From: Vibrio sp. 10N.261.45.E2
GTDB taxonomy: Bacteria; Pseudomonadota; Gammaproteobacteria; Enterobacterales; Vibrionaceae
Assembly: GCF_002875705.1 (NCBI RefSeq)
Contig: NZ_MCZZ01000133.1
Coordinates: 1-64,000 of the forward strand
DNA length: 64,000 nucleotides
Direction: 5' to 3'
Shown here piece by piece: positions 9,067 to 18,873 of this stretch. The notes below the pieces were generated by a model. That model searched no databases, was not told the DNA's origin, and worked only from the letters and a program-made list of their open reading frames with translations. Every line of letters starts with the position of its first letter. Positions within the stretch are counted from its first letter, which is position 1. Both the position numbers and the translations under genes were made by a program.

Positions 9067-9440
9067 GTCTATCTCCCTTAATTTATTCTTTTTGCATGTT
9101 ACTGTAAGCCAATCAATAAACACAAGACATTAAAGTGGCTTACCGGCAACATCTGCAGTAAATATTGTCGTATGTTTGAGGTAAAACGACTTCTAACGGC
9201 GTTATACCTGTAATTTAGGTAACCTGCGCTCAATCTAGCGGATAGCACCTAACTGGATGTCAGTAACAAGTAAGCTGTGCTCTCATCACTCTATCTCACT
9301 TTTTAATACTCTAGATATTCTTATCATTAGTTACGTATGAGAAGCAAGATGCCTCATAAAAAGCCCCGTACGCACGCTTATTCCACGAGCTAACTGTGCT
9401 AACATGCATGAATCAATGGAATATAAAGAGACGTGATTTT
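9067..9440. other. Divergent dapA/gcvR intergenic region
   Basis: 374 bp without a convincing ORF. It must hold promoters for both directions. A weak dapA candidate on the minus strand is TTGTGT-N18-TAACAT about 30-60 bp before dapA; on the plus strand TAACAT at 9400-9405, preceded by TG at -10 extended spacing, could serve gcvR but lacks a good -35. No clear operator or hairpin was recognised. Confidence 0.4.
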
Positions 9441-9983
9441 ATGACTCAACATCTAGTAATCACAGCTGTGGGCACTGACCGCCCAGGTGTATGCAACCAA
9501 GTGGTTCATTTAGTCACCCAATCTGGCTGTAACATTATTGATAGCCGTATCGCTCTGTTTGGCGAAGAGTTTACGCTAATCATGCTACTGTCTGGAAAGG
9601 CAAACAACATAACCCGTGTTGAAACCACCCTGCCCTTGCTTGGCCAAGAGCACGACTTGATTACGATTATGAAGCGAACCTCGCCTCATGATGTTATTGA
9701 GAACTCCTACACGCTAGAAGTTTTCGTTGAGTCAGACGACAAACTCGGTCTAACCGAGCAATTCACTCAGTTCTTTGCAGACCGAAACATCGGCCTCGAT
9801 TCGCTTAGCGCGCAGACCATCAATAAGTCCAAAGTTCAGCTCGATAACGACCAATTCCATATCTCTATTACCGCTTCTGTGCAATCAGAATGTAATTTGA
9901 TGCAGCTACAAGAAGAATTCAATTCGCTGTGTCAGAGCCTATCAGTCCAAGGCTCGCTCAACTTTATCAAAAACAGTCTTTAA
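9441..9983 (+). CDS. gcvR: Glycine cleavage system regulator GcvR
   Basis: 180-residue protein made of two ACT domains (about 5-80 and 93-170). In E. coli GcvR binds GcvA and keeps the gcv operon repressed when glycine is scarce. The ATG at 9441 gives the orthologous N-terminus MTQHLVITAVGTDRPG with AAAGAG upstream; a longer reading from 9396 has no support. 12 bp upstream of bcp and divergent from dapA, the same order as in E. coli. Confidence 0.95.
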   Translation: MTQHLVITAVGTDRPGVCNQVVHLVTQSGCNIIDSRIALFGEEFTLIMLLSGKANNITRVETTLPLLGQEHDLITIMKRTSPHDVIENSYTLEVFVESDDKLGLTEQFTQFFADRNIGLDSLSAQTINKSKVQLDNDQFHISITASVQSECNLMQLQEEFNSLCQSLSVQGSLNFIKNSL

Positions 9984-9995
9984 AAAGGAAATGTC

Positions 9996-10466
9996 ATGAA
10001 TACGCTAACGGCTGGTGTTCCAGCTCCTGCTTTTTCTCTTCCAGATCAAGATGGCAATATCGTATCTCTTGGTGACTTCAAAGGTAAAAAAGTACTTTTC
10101 TACTTTTACCCAAAAGCAATGACTCCAGGTTGTATTGTGCAAGCTGAAGGCCTGCGTGATATCAAAACACAGCTTGATGACCTAAATGTGGTTGTTTTAG
10201 GTGTGAGTGTTGACCCAGTAAAACGCCTACCAAACTTCGTTACGAAGAAATCTCTAAACTTCACACTACTATCAGATGAAGACCACAGCGTTGCTGAACA
10301 GTTTGGCGTTTGGGGCGAAAAGAAATTTATGGGTAAGATATATGATGGTCTACACCGTATTAGCTTCCTAATTGATGAAGAAGGTCAGATTGAACACGTC
10401 TTCAACAAGTTCAAAACAAAGACTCACCACGAAGTGGTTCTAGATTACTTTAATCAAGAAGCTTAA
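9996..10466 (+). CDS. bcp: Thiol peroxidase Bcp (peroxiredoxin, one-Cys form)
   Basis: Peroxiredoxin of the BCP/PrxQ group that reduces hydroperoxides using thioredoxin or other thiols. 156 residues. The peroxidatic Cys is residue 46 in TPGCIVQAEGL. In E. coli Bcp a second Cys five residues later (CTVQACGL) acts as resolving cysteine; here that position is Glu51 and Cys46 is the only cysteine in the protein. It must therefore work as a one-Cys enzyme resolved by an external thiol. RBS AAAAAGGAA; 12 bp after gcvR. Confidence 0.95.
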   Translation: MNTLTAGVPAPAFSLPDQDGNIVSLGDFKGKKVLFYFYPKAMTPGCIVQAEGLRDIKTQLDDLNVVVLGVSVDPVKRLPNFVTKKSLNFTLLSDEDHSVAEQFGVWGEKKFMGKIYDGLHRISFLIDEEGQIEHVFNKFKTKTHHEVVLDYFNQEA

Positions 10467-10552
10467 GGCGATTTGAGTAAGTTAATGACTTTGATTCACC
10501 ACTCTTCTAAGACAAGACCAACACTCATTAAGCTAATGATTTAGCCAAGAGT

Positions 10553-10588
10553 AAAAAGGGCCGAACATCATGGATGTTCGGCCCTTTT
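10553..10588. terminator. Bidirectional terminator between bcp and perM
   Basis: AAAAGGGCCGAACATC paired with GATGTTCGGCCCTTTT around an ATG loop; strong GC stem and T-runs on both strands. Confidence 0.92.
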
Positions 10589-10603
10589 CTATAATAAGAT
10601 CAA

Positions 10604-11680
10604 TTACTTTTGATGTTCAGGATCATCGTCTAATGCATGACTCGGTAAGGCATTCCAAACTGCTTTAACTAACGTTGCCAACGGGATAGCAAAGAACACC
10701 CCCCAGAATCCCCACAAGCCACCAAACACTAACACGGCAACAATAATTGCCACTGGGTGTAGGTTCACCGCTTCAGAGAAAAGAACCGGAACAAGCACGT
10801 TGCCATCGAGTGCTTGGATTATACCGTAAGAGAGAAGCAGCCAATAAAACTGAGGCTCTAATCCCCATTGGAATAAGCCAACAATCGCCACAGGAACAGT
10901 CACAGCTGCGGCACCGATATAAGGAATCAGTACCGAAAAACCAACGGCGACGGCCAACAAAACTGAATAGCGCAGATCCAGAATTGCGAAGGTTACGTAG
11001 CTCACACCACCAACGATTAAAATCTCTAAGACTTTACCGCGAATGTAGTTCGAAATTTGCTGGTTCATCTCTTCCCATACTTTGGTCGCCAAACGACGAT
11101 TTCGAGGAAGTACACCGCTCGCCATTCTGATCATCTCTTCTTTATCTTTTAACAAAAAGAAGATCAGCAGTGGTACGAGAATCAAGTAAACCGCTAAGGT
11201 CGCTAAGCTCACAAGAGAAGCAAGAGAGCCTTTGACAACACTTTCACCAAAACCTAACGCTTTGTTCTTCGCGTTAGACATAATCGACTCAACGATCTGT
11301 AGGTTTGCTAATTCTGGGTAGCGTTCAGGAATCGTCGCAATGAAATTTTGTAAGCTGCCATACATGCTTGGAATATCATTGATTAGGTTACCCACTTGTT
11401 CCCAAATAGTTGGTACTAAACCAAAGATCGCAAGTAGCATCACGCTAAAGAACATCATGATAACCAACATCACCGCGGGCGTTCTTGGAACACCGAATCG
11501 TTGAAGTTGTGTAACAGGCCACTCAAGCAAGTAAGCCAACACAATGGCAACCAAGAGTGGCGCAATGAGGTGACCAAAGAAGTAGATCGTAATAAAGCCG
11601 AAGAGAATGATGGCAACCAAACTGACAGCATGTGGATCAGAGAAACGTCGTTTATACCAACGATTGACCATTTCAAGCAT
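10604..11680 (-). CDS. perM: AI-2E/PerM-family membrane protein
   Basis: 358-residue polytopic inner-membrane protein of the AI-2E transporter (UPF0118) family, about eight membrane segments with a large extramembrane loop near residues 90-170. E. coli PerM is encoded next to bepA, as here; its substrate is not established. The ATG at 11680 overlaps the stop of the upstream TusA-like gene by 8 bp (ATGCTTGA), implying translational coupling. A much longer reading to 11776 would run through that gene and is rejected. Confidence 0.9.
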   Translation of the reverse strand: MLEMVNRWYKRRFSDPHAVSLVAIILFGFITIYFFGHLIAPLLVAIVLAYLLEWPVTQLQRFGVPRTPAVMLVIMMFFSVMLLAIFGLVPTIWEQVGNLINDIPSMYGSLQNFIATIPERYPELANLQIVESIMSNAKNKALGFGESVVKGSLASLVSLATLAVYLILVPLLIFFLLKDKEEMIRMASGVLPRNRRLATKVWEEMNQQISNYIRGKVLEILIVGGVSYVTFAILDLRYSVLLAVAVGFSVLIPYIGAAAVTVPVAIVGLFQWGLEPQFYWLLLSYGIIQALDGNVLVPVLFSEAVNLHPVAIIVAVLVFGGLWGFWGVFFAIPLATLVKAVWNALPSHALDDDPEHQK

Positions 11681-11912
11681 CTGACTGCAATTCCTTTTTA
11701 GTGACGAGGAGATGATGGTAATTAGAGCAAACCTCAGTGATGACGTCATAGGCTTGCTTAGACAAAAAAGTAACAATATCTTTCATCGAGCTGTTATCAG
11801 AGACATAAATTGACAATGATTGCCCTACTTCTAACTTTACACTGTGACGCTTGGCTAATAATAGCGCCATTGGACAGCGCTCTTGGCGTAAATCTAGAAT
11901 ATTAGGTGTCAT
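11673..11912 (-). CDS. TusA-family sulfur-carrier-like protein
   Basis: 79-residue protein of the TusA/YedF/YeeD fold. Cys13 in RQERCPMALLLAK is the expected sulfur-carrying cysteine, but the usual CPxP becomes CPMA, so the second proline is missing. True TusA feeds sulfur to tRNA thiolation through TusBCD; this paralogue is translationally coupled to perM, which suggests a different, membrane-linked role (inference). SD sequence is weak. Confidence 0.8.
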   Translation of the reverse strand: MTPNILDLRQERCPMALLLAKRHSVKLEVGQSLSIYVSDNSSMKDIVTFLSKQAYDVITEVCSNYHHLLVTKKELQSDA

Positions 11913-12090
11913 TCTTGAGCTCGATGCTTATTATAAGGGTCGTATTGTAATCTGTTTTTGAAAACGCGCCATCATTCATTCATCTTCCTTCATGATAGCG
12001 CACGCTCTTGGCAAAGGTTAAACCAGATAAAGAACCAATTTGCATTGCACTTGTCTTACTGTCAGAAGAAACGGAGTATTACTGACTAAT

Positions 12091-13545
12091 ATGTTTAAAC
12101 GCGCTCGCTCAATTGCTTGCTTATGCATCGCAGCTACATTAAGCACCCCAACATTGGCGAATACCAATAGTTTGGAGCTACCAGATATAGGTACCGCTGC
12201 TGGCGGCACACTTACTATCGACCAAGAACTTATCTATGGTGATGCCTACATGCGCATCATCAGAAGCAGCCAGCCTATCGTAAACGACCCAGTTCTAAAC
12301 CTGTATATTGATACGCTTGGCCACCGTCTGGTCGCGAACGCAAATGATGTAAAGACACCTTTCCAGTTCTTTATGATCCGTGACCGCAACATCAACGCCT
12401 TTGCTTTCTTTGGTGGTTATGTTGCTCTGCACTCAGGTCTGTTCCTGCATGCACAATCTGAAAGTGAATTGGCTTCAGTATTAGCGCACGAAATCGCGCA
12501 CGTAACTCAACGTCACTTAGCGCGTAGTATGGAAGATCAAGCTCGCCGTTCTCCTGCAACCATTGCGGCACTAGCGGCCTCTGTATTACTGGCGATTGCA
12601 GCTCCTGAAGCTGGCATTGCAGCCCTAACAGCAACCACTGCGGGTAATATGCAAAGCCAAATCAACTACACACGTAGTAATGAAAAAGAAGCTGACCGCT
12701 TTGGTATCAACACGCTGGCAAAAGCTGGTTTTGATGTAAATGCAATGCCGCGTTTCTTCGGCCGTTTGGCTGATGAATACCGCTACGCAAGCACACCACC
12801 GCCAATGCTGCTGACTCACCCATTGCCAGAAGACCGAATTACCGATTCGCGTGCTCGTGCTCGTAGCTATCCACCACTGAAATTGGCTCCATCACTGGAT
12901 TACCACCTAGCAAGAGCCCGTATTGTTGCGCGCTATGCCGGCATTAATAACGATGCAGCTCTTGATTGGTTTGCGCGTCAACTGAAGAAAGCCCCGAAAG
13001 CCTTGGTTCCGTCATTAGAATATGGTCAAGCACTCGTTTACCTAGATTCTAAAAAACTAGACAAAGCAGAGCCAATTCTGAACAAGTTGATTAACAGCGA
13101 CCCGACCAACCTGTTTTATCTAGATGCGATTTCGGATCTACACATTGAGAAAAAGCAGCCTGAGACTGCGATTAAAGAACTCAAGTCTGCACTGGTTCGT
13201 CAACCAAACAACCCGGTTCTGACAATCAACTATGCCAATGCACTGATTGAAAATGAAGAACTGCAAGAAGCCGTTCGCGTATTACAGCGCTATACGCACG
13301 ATAACCCAAACGACACCAACGGCTGGCACTTGCTTTCAAAAGCGAACACTAGCCTTGGAAACAGCGACGAAGATCTTGCCGCTCGCGCCGAAATTTTGGC
13401 TCTCCAAGCCAACTGGAACAAAGCGATTCAGTACTATACGCAGGCGAGCCAAATCGCAGAATTAGGAAGCCTAAAACAAGCACGCTACGACGCTCGAATT
13501 GATCAGCTAATGATTCAGAGAGAACGCTTCTTGTCGCTACAATAA
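12091..13545 (+). CDS. bepA: Periplasmic chaperone/metalloprotease BepA
   Basis: M48 zinc metalloprotease with TPR repeats that helps LptD assembly and degrades stalled outer-membrane proteins. 484 residues (E. coli 487). Signal peptide 1-23 ending TPTLA; zinc motif HEIAH at 133-137, third ligand Glu200 (NEKEADRFG); TPR-like helices from about residue 300 to the end. The ATG at 12091 is preferred because it starts the signal peptide; an upstream extension has no signal character. Next to perM and followed by yfgD, as in E. coli. Confidence 0.95.
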   Translation: MFKRARSIACLCIAATLSTPTLANTNSLELPDIGTAAGGTLTIDQELIYGDAYMRIIRSSQPIVNDPVLNLYIDTLGHRLVANANDVKTPFQFFMIRDRNINAFAFFGGYVALHSGLFLHAQSESELASVLAHEIAHVTQRHLARSMEDQARRSPATIAALAASVLLAIAAPEAGIAALTATTAGNMQSQINYTRSNEKEADRFGINTLAKAGFDVNAMPRFFGRLADEYRYASTPPPMLLTHPLPEDRITDSRARARSYPPLKLAPSLDYHLARARIVARYAGINNDAALDWFARQLKKAPKALVPSLEYGQALVYLDSKKLDKAEPILNKLINSDPTNLFYLDAISDLHIEKKQPETAIKELKSALVRQPNNPVLTINYANALIENEELQEAVRVLQRYTHDNPNDTNGWHLLSKANTSLGNSDEDLAARAEILALQANWNKAIQYYTQASQIAELGSLKQARYDARIDQLMIQRERFLSLQ

Positions 13546-13665
13546 TATGATTATTGGTGGCCGCTCGTTACCAAAGTAGTAAGAAAGCTCAACGTTACAA
13601 AAAAGAAGTCACCTCTTGTGGCTTCAGCTAAACAACTAAATCAAAAATAATAATGAGGAAGAACC

Positions 13666-14016
13666 ATGTCTGTCGTGATTTACCATAACCCACGCTGCTC
13701 AAAGAGCCGTCAAACTTTAGAGCTACTTCAAGAAAACGGCGTACAACCAGAGGTAATCAAATACTTAGACACCCCTTTGACTGTTGAACAGCTGAAAGTG
13801 CTTTTCACTCAACTGGGTTTTGACAGTGTTCGTGACATGATGCGTACCAAAGAAGCGGATTATAAAGAAGCAAACCTTAGTGATGCTTCGGTAACTGATG
13901 AAGATCTTTTCGCCGCGATGGCAACCAATCCAAAACTGTTTGAGCGCCCAGTCGTTGTCGCGAACAACAAAGCAAAGATTGGTCGTCCACCAGAGCAAGT
14001 GCTAGAGATTCTATAA
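13666..14016 (+). CDS. yfgD: ArsC-family reductase YfgD
   Basis: 116-residue thioredoxin-fold arsenate-reductase-like protein; catalytic-type Cys11 in HNPRCSKSRQTLELL and FERPVVV with the conserved Arg. It is shorter than plasmid ArsC (about 141). Gene order bepA-yfgD is conserved in E. coli. No arsB or arsR is nearby, so arsenic resistance is not implied. It ends 6 bp before the wrbA-like gene, and the two may form an operon with DUF2069. Confidence 0.88.
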   Translation: MSVVIYHNPRCSKSRQTLELLQENGVQPEVIKYLDTPLTVEQLKVLFTQLGFDSVRDMMRTKEADYKEANLSDASVTDEDLFAAMATNPKLFERPVVVANNKAKIGRPPEQVLEIL

Positions 14017-15050
<1,034 letters not shown>

Positions 15051-15087
15051 TATTGATTCGTTACTCTTGAACTGACGTTAGATAAAC

Positions 15088-15124
15088 AAAAAGCCCTGCG
15101 AGATTGCTCTTGCAGGGCTTTTTT
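15088..15124. terminator. Bidirectional terminator, DUF2069/DUF2066
   Basis: AAAAAGCCCTGC pairs with GCAGGGCTTTTT across a 12-base loop; lies between converging genes. Confidence 0.88.
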
Positions 15125-15160
15125 CATGTTTTAATTTCAATCAATCATGTCTGCTGACAA

Positions 15161-16420
15161 TTATGAACGAACCCACTCGTAGACCAAGCTTGGCTTAGCA
15201 TGTACTGGCGCAGTTATGGTTAGATCTTCTGTGCTAGATTCCTCTAACGTTGCGTCAGGCGTGTTTGTTAGCTCGGTATCTATTGATACCTCGTTGCCCT
15301 TAATCACTTCTACACCTGATTCAGTTTCATTACCAACGACTTCAGCAGCGTCTGTTGAATCATCACCTACAGACATGGTGTTGTCTTGAGTTTCAAATTC
15401 AGGGCTCACTTCGGGTTCAATGTAAGATTCTTCAACCTTCGCGACTTGGCGAATACTTGCTACTTCTTGCTCAAACTCTTGTTGAGTCGACAGTAAGTGA
15501 ATTCGGAAAGTTACTTCGTTGTTCTGAATCTTCAGAATATCTAGGCTTGCCACCGAGTTTAGACGCTTAAGTGCGTTCTCCAACTGGAAGAAGTCTTGAG
15601 CATTATTCAGGCTAATAAACTGCGTTAAAATCGATTCTGATGACTCACTCGCTACCGTCACAGCACTTTTACCTGCGTAGTAATTACTGATTTGGTCGAC
15701 TAACTTCTTAGAAGTCGTTGCGCTATTACCTGATAAAGAACCACTTACAGGCGATGTTGGTGCGCTCGTCAATTGACTTGGCTTTTGATCGTATAGAGTC
15801 CAACGTAAACCTGAAGATTGAGCCTTTATCACCAACACAGCATCAACAGGGTAACGCTGACTTGCTTGACTGATTGGCGTAACAAAGCTGCCCCACAAAT
15901 CAGAAGTCGCAATGCCCGTAATATCGTCAAAGTCACCCACAGGCAGAGTCAAAGGCAAGCCACGCTCTTTTGCGTTTGCTTGTAAGCCAGCAGCCAACTC
16001 TGAGTTAGAGTGTTCCCACACGATATTCTTGTCGTAGTTGTCTTCTTCCACCAGCCAAACAAGGATGTTTGAACGCGTGTCAGGCCAGTACGGTAACTGT
16101 GCTTGAGTCAGTAGAGAACGGATTTGTGCACCGTTAAAGCGCATACGCAATGTTGATTGGTCATTGCTTTCGCCAAAACTCATTTGAGACATGTATTGCG
16201 AACTCTTACGCATCGCCTTTTGAATCGTCTCATTCGAAGCGACATCAGTTTGGCCTGTCGCACGTATCAATACCTGCTCCATACCTGTATTTCTTGCCAC
16301 TTGTTCTGGCTGTTTGTCTTCAGCGTTAATCGCAACTTCAGCACTAAAAATATCTACTTGAGTTAAGGCATAACTCGGAGAGGCTAATAGTCCCATCAAC
16401 AACAATGCTATGTAGCGCAT
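15161..16420 (-). CDS. DUF2066 domain periplasmic protein
   Basis: 419 residues with a cleavable signal peptide (MRYIALLLMGLLASPSYA). The body, from LTQVDIFSAEVAI through VLIRATGQ and MRFNGAQIRSLL, follows the DUF2066 pattern; function unknown. The last 100 residues are acidic and low in complexity (Glu/Asp/Ser/Thr rich). The ATG at 16420 has AGGA 6 bases upstream and begins the signal peptide; the TTG six codons earlier lacks these. It stands alone between two convergent or divergent neighbours. Confidence 0.85.
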   Translation of the reverse strand: MRYIALLLMGLLASPSYALTQVDIFSAEVAINAEDKQPEQVARNTGMEQVLIRATGQTDVASNETIQKAMRKSSQYMSQMSFGESNDQSTLRMRFNGAQIRSLLTQAQLPYWPDTRSNILVWLVEEDNYDKNIVWEHSNSELAAGLQANAKERGLPLTLPVGDFDDITGIATSDLWGSFVTPISQASQRYPVDAVLVIKAQSSGLRWTLYDQKPSQLTSAPTSPVSGSLSGNSATTSKKLVDQISNYYAGKSAVTVASESSESILTQFISLNNAQDFFQLENALKRLNSVASLDILKIQNNEVTFRIHLLSTQQEFEQEVASIRQVAKVEESYIEPEVSPEFETQDNTMSVGDDSTDAAEVVGNETESGVEVIKGNEVSIDTELTNTPDATLEESSTEDLTITAPVHAKPSLVYEWVRS

Positions 16421-16618
16421 ACTGATCCTAATATTCAAATCTTGTGCCTAGATGATAAGCAACTATGGATTGAGGGGCAAGGTCGATAGCGCCCACTGTG
16501 TTTAATAACCACAAAATATCACCTGGCCATGATAAATCGCTCACTTACTAGATGGAATTTTTCGAGCTTAGATAGCTATAAAACATCACTAAGATAAATA
16601 AATTTGATCTATCTGGTG

Positions 16619-16634
16619 TAGCAATCGATTGCTA
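16619..16634. promoter_or_regulatory. PurR-like operator upstream of uraA
   Basis: TAGCAATCGATTGCTA is a perfect 16-bp palindrome matching the GCAAnCGnTTGC core of the PurR operator. It ends 5 bp before an extended -10 (TGATAGAAT, 16637-16645) and so overlaps the -35 zone, the expected position for a repressor. In E. coli upp-uraA is PurR-controlled. Confidence 0.55.
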
Positions 16635-16699
16635 AGTGATAGAATCCCGCGAATTTTATTTTTCACTTTTCATATAACGACCATTTTTAAGGACATATC

Positions 16700-17938
16700 A
16701 TGAAAAATGCTTTGCAAGGTGCGCAAATGCTGTTCGTAGCTTTTGGTGCACTTGTACTTGTGCCGCTACTAACAGGACTTGATCCTAACGTTGCACTCTT
16801 TGGCGCGGGTATCGGTACCCTTTTATTCCAACTTATTACACGCCGTTCAGTGCCAATCTTCTTAGCGTCTTCTTTCGCATTCATCGCGCCTATCATGTTT
16901 GGTATTCAAACTTGGGGTGTAGGTGCAACCATGGGCGGCCTTATGGCGGCAGGTGTTGTGTATGTACTAATGGGCGCATTAATAAAAGTTCGTGGTGTTG
17001 GCTTCATCCATAAACTGCTTCCACCTGTCGTGGTTGGCCCAGTGATCATGGTTATCGGTTTAGGGCTTGCGCCTGTTGCGGTTAACATGGCACTAGGTAA
17101 GACTGGTGATGGTGCGGTTCAGCTTGTTGATGCAGACGCAGCATTGTGGATCTCTTCGATTTCACTGCTAGTAACAATTGTCATCAGTGTGTTCTCAAAA
17201 GGCTTCCTTAAACTGCTGCCTATCTTCGGTGGCATTGTCGCAGGTTACATCACAAGCTTGGTTTACGGTGTCGTTGATTTTACCCCTGTAGCTCAAGCAT
17301 CTTGGCTAGCACTGCCAAACTTCACAGCACCTGAGTTCAACATCAACGCTATCTTCTTCATGGTATTTGTTGCGATTGCACCAGCCGTTGAGCACGTTGG
17401 TGACATGCTTGCGATTTCTAACGTGACCGGCAAAGACTATCTTAAGAAGCCAGGCTTACATCGCACTATCACTGGCGACGGTGTAGCAACAATTGCAGCT
17501 TCTATGCTGGGCGCGCCACCAAACACGACTTACAGTGAAGTAACAGGCGCAGTAATGCTGACCAAAGCATTCAACCCTGTGATCATGACTTGGGCTGCTG
17601 TCACTGCCATCGTTCTTGCATTGGTTGGCAAGCTAGGCGCGCTGCTTCAAACGATTCCAGTTCCTGTAATGGGCGGCATCATGATTCTATTGTTTGGCTC
17701 TATCGCAACCGTTGGCCTTAACACGCTAATCAAGAACAATGTTGATCTACACAAGTCACGTAACCTTGTGATTGTGGGCATTACTTTAGTCTTTGGTATT
17801 GGCGGCATGGCATTTGGCATCGGCGACTTTAGCCTACAAGGCGTAAGCTTATGCGGCATCGTGGCGATCCTACTTAACCTAGTACTTCCAGATGAGCTAG
17901 GTGACAACACTGTGGTAGACAAAGCTCAAATCGACTGA
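16700..17938 (+). CDS. uraA: Uracil:H+ symporter UraA (NCS2)
   Basis: 412-residue uracil permease of the NCS2 family, the E. coli UraA type (429). Around 14 membrane segments; the substrate-site signature AIAPAVEHVGDM (Glu in the proton/uracil site) and GAPPNTTYSEVTG are intact. RBS AAGGA. The phosphoribosyltransferase that traps the imported uracil, upp, is encoded convergently 140 bp downstream rather than in the same operon as in E. coli. Confidence 0.96.
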   Translation: MKNALQGAQMLFVAFGALVLVPLLTGLDPNVALFGAGIGTLLFQLITRRSVPIFLASSFAFIAPIMFGIQTWGVGATMGGLMAAGVVYVLMGALIKVRGVGFIHKLLPPVVVGPVIMVIGLGLAPVAVNMALGKTGDGAVQLVDADAALWISSISLLVTIVISVFSKGFLKLLPIFGGIVAGYITSLVYGVVDFTPVAQASWLALPNFTAPEFNINAIFFMVFVAIAPAVEHVGDMLAISNVTGKDYLKKPGLHRTITGDGVATIAASMLGAPPNTTYSEVTGAVMLTKAFNPVIMTWAAVTAIVLALVGKLGALLQTIPVPVMGGIMILLFGSIATVGLNTLIKNNVDLHKSRNLVIVGITLVFGIGGMAFGIGDFSLQGVSLCGIVAILLNLVLPDELGDNTVVDKAQID

Positions 17939-17982
17939 TGAGTTAATCAGATTAGATTTAAAAAATCACAATTCGCAAGATC

Positions 17983-18017
17983 AAAAAAGGGAGAGCATCA
18001 AATGCTCTCCCTTTTTA
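17983..18017. terminator. Bidirectional terminator between uraA and upp
   Basis: AAAGGGAGAGCAT/ATGCTCTCCCTTT with a 3-base loop and T-runs on both strands. Confidence 0.92.
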
Positions 18018-18077
18018 TTAGTACAACTAATTCAGCGAGTTAAGAAACTGTTCACAGTCTCTTAAGCTGGAGCCGAA

Positions 18078-18704
18078 TTACTTAGTACCGAAGATCTTAT
18101 CACCAGCATCGCCAAGACCAGGAACAATGTAGCCCTTGTCGTTTAGCTTCTCATCGATTGCAGCCGTGTATAGCTCAACATCTGGGTGCGCTTTTTCTAG
18201 AGCAGCGATACCTTCAGGAGCAGCTACAAGCACAAGAATCTTAAAGTGCTTACAACCTTTCTCTTTCATCAGGTCGATAGTTGCGATCATAGAACCACCA
18301 GTCGCAAGCATTGGGTCTACCACTAGAGCAATACGCTCATCGATGTTAGATGCAAGCTTGTTGAAGTATGGTACTGGCTCAAGTGTTTCTTCGTCGCGGT
18401 AGATACCAACAACGCTGATACGTGCACTTGGGATGTGCTCAAGAACGCCGTCCATCATGCCTAGACCAGCACGTAGGATTGGCACTACAGTTACTTTTTT
18501 ACCTTTAATTTGGTCAACTTCTACTGGACCGTTCCAACCGTTAATCGTCACACGCTCAGTTTCAAAGTCTGATGTCGCTTCGTATGTTAGAAGGCTACCC
18601 ACTTCTGTCGCTAGCTCACGAAAACGCTTAGTGCTAATCTCACCTTCACGCATCAGGCCAATTTTATGTTTTACTAGCGGGTGTTTCACTTCAACAACTT
18701 TCAT
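18078..18704 (-). CDS. upp: Uracil phosphoribosyltransferase
   Basis: Converts uracil plus PRPP to UMP in pyrimidine salvage. 208 residues, identical length to E. coli Upp; PRPP loop [11 protein letters not shown] and uracil-site [12 protein letters not shown] are present. The ATG at 18704 gives the orthologous start [10 protein letters not shown] with GGAG upstream; a 5-residue longer reading is not supported. It is divergent from purM, and the PurR-like box at 18793 lies between them. Confidence 0.97.
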   Translation of the reverse strand: MKVVEVKHPLVKHKIGLMREGEISTKRFRELATEVGSLLTYEATSDFETERVTINGWNGPVEVDQIKGKKVTVVPILRAGLGMMDGVLEHIPSARISVVGIYRDEETLEPVPYFNKLASNIDERIALVVDPMLATGGSMIATIDLMKEKGCKHFKILVLVAAPEGIAALEKAHPDVELYTAAIDEKLNDKGYIVPGLGDAGDKIFGTK

Positions 18705-18792
18705 TTCCAACTCCGGCAATATTTAAACAAACCTGTAGATTATACACGAACTCTAAGGTTATTTCAGAATCTTTATTCTAATAAAAAAAACC

Positions 18793-18808
18793 GCGCAAAC
18801 GTTTGCTC
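18793..18808. promoter_or_regulatory. PurR operator between upp and purM
   Basis: GCGCAAACGTTTGCTC matches the PurR consensus ACGCAAACGTTTGCGT at 13 of 16 positions including the whole CGCAAACGTTTGC core. It overlaps the -35 region of the purM promoter and lies about 90 bp before upp, so it could repress both genes. Confidence 0.8.
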
Positions 18809-18832
18809 TTGGTAATCAAGCCCTGTTAGAAT
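18803..18832 (+). promoter_or_regulatory. Candidate purM promoter
   Basis: TTGCTC (18803-18808), 18-base spacer, extended -10 TGTTAGAAT ending at 18832. The -35 is inside the PurR box. Confidence 0.5.
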
Positions 18833-18873
18833 AGCGCCGTTTTCACATCCAACTTAAGTTCGAGGACTATCCC

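Noticed and set aside
13666-14016. Possible arsenic-resistance locus because of ArsC-like genes
   Set aside because: No arsB/arsR is present and both ArsC-like genes sit in conserved housekeeping positions (yffB-dapE, bepA-yfgD).
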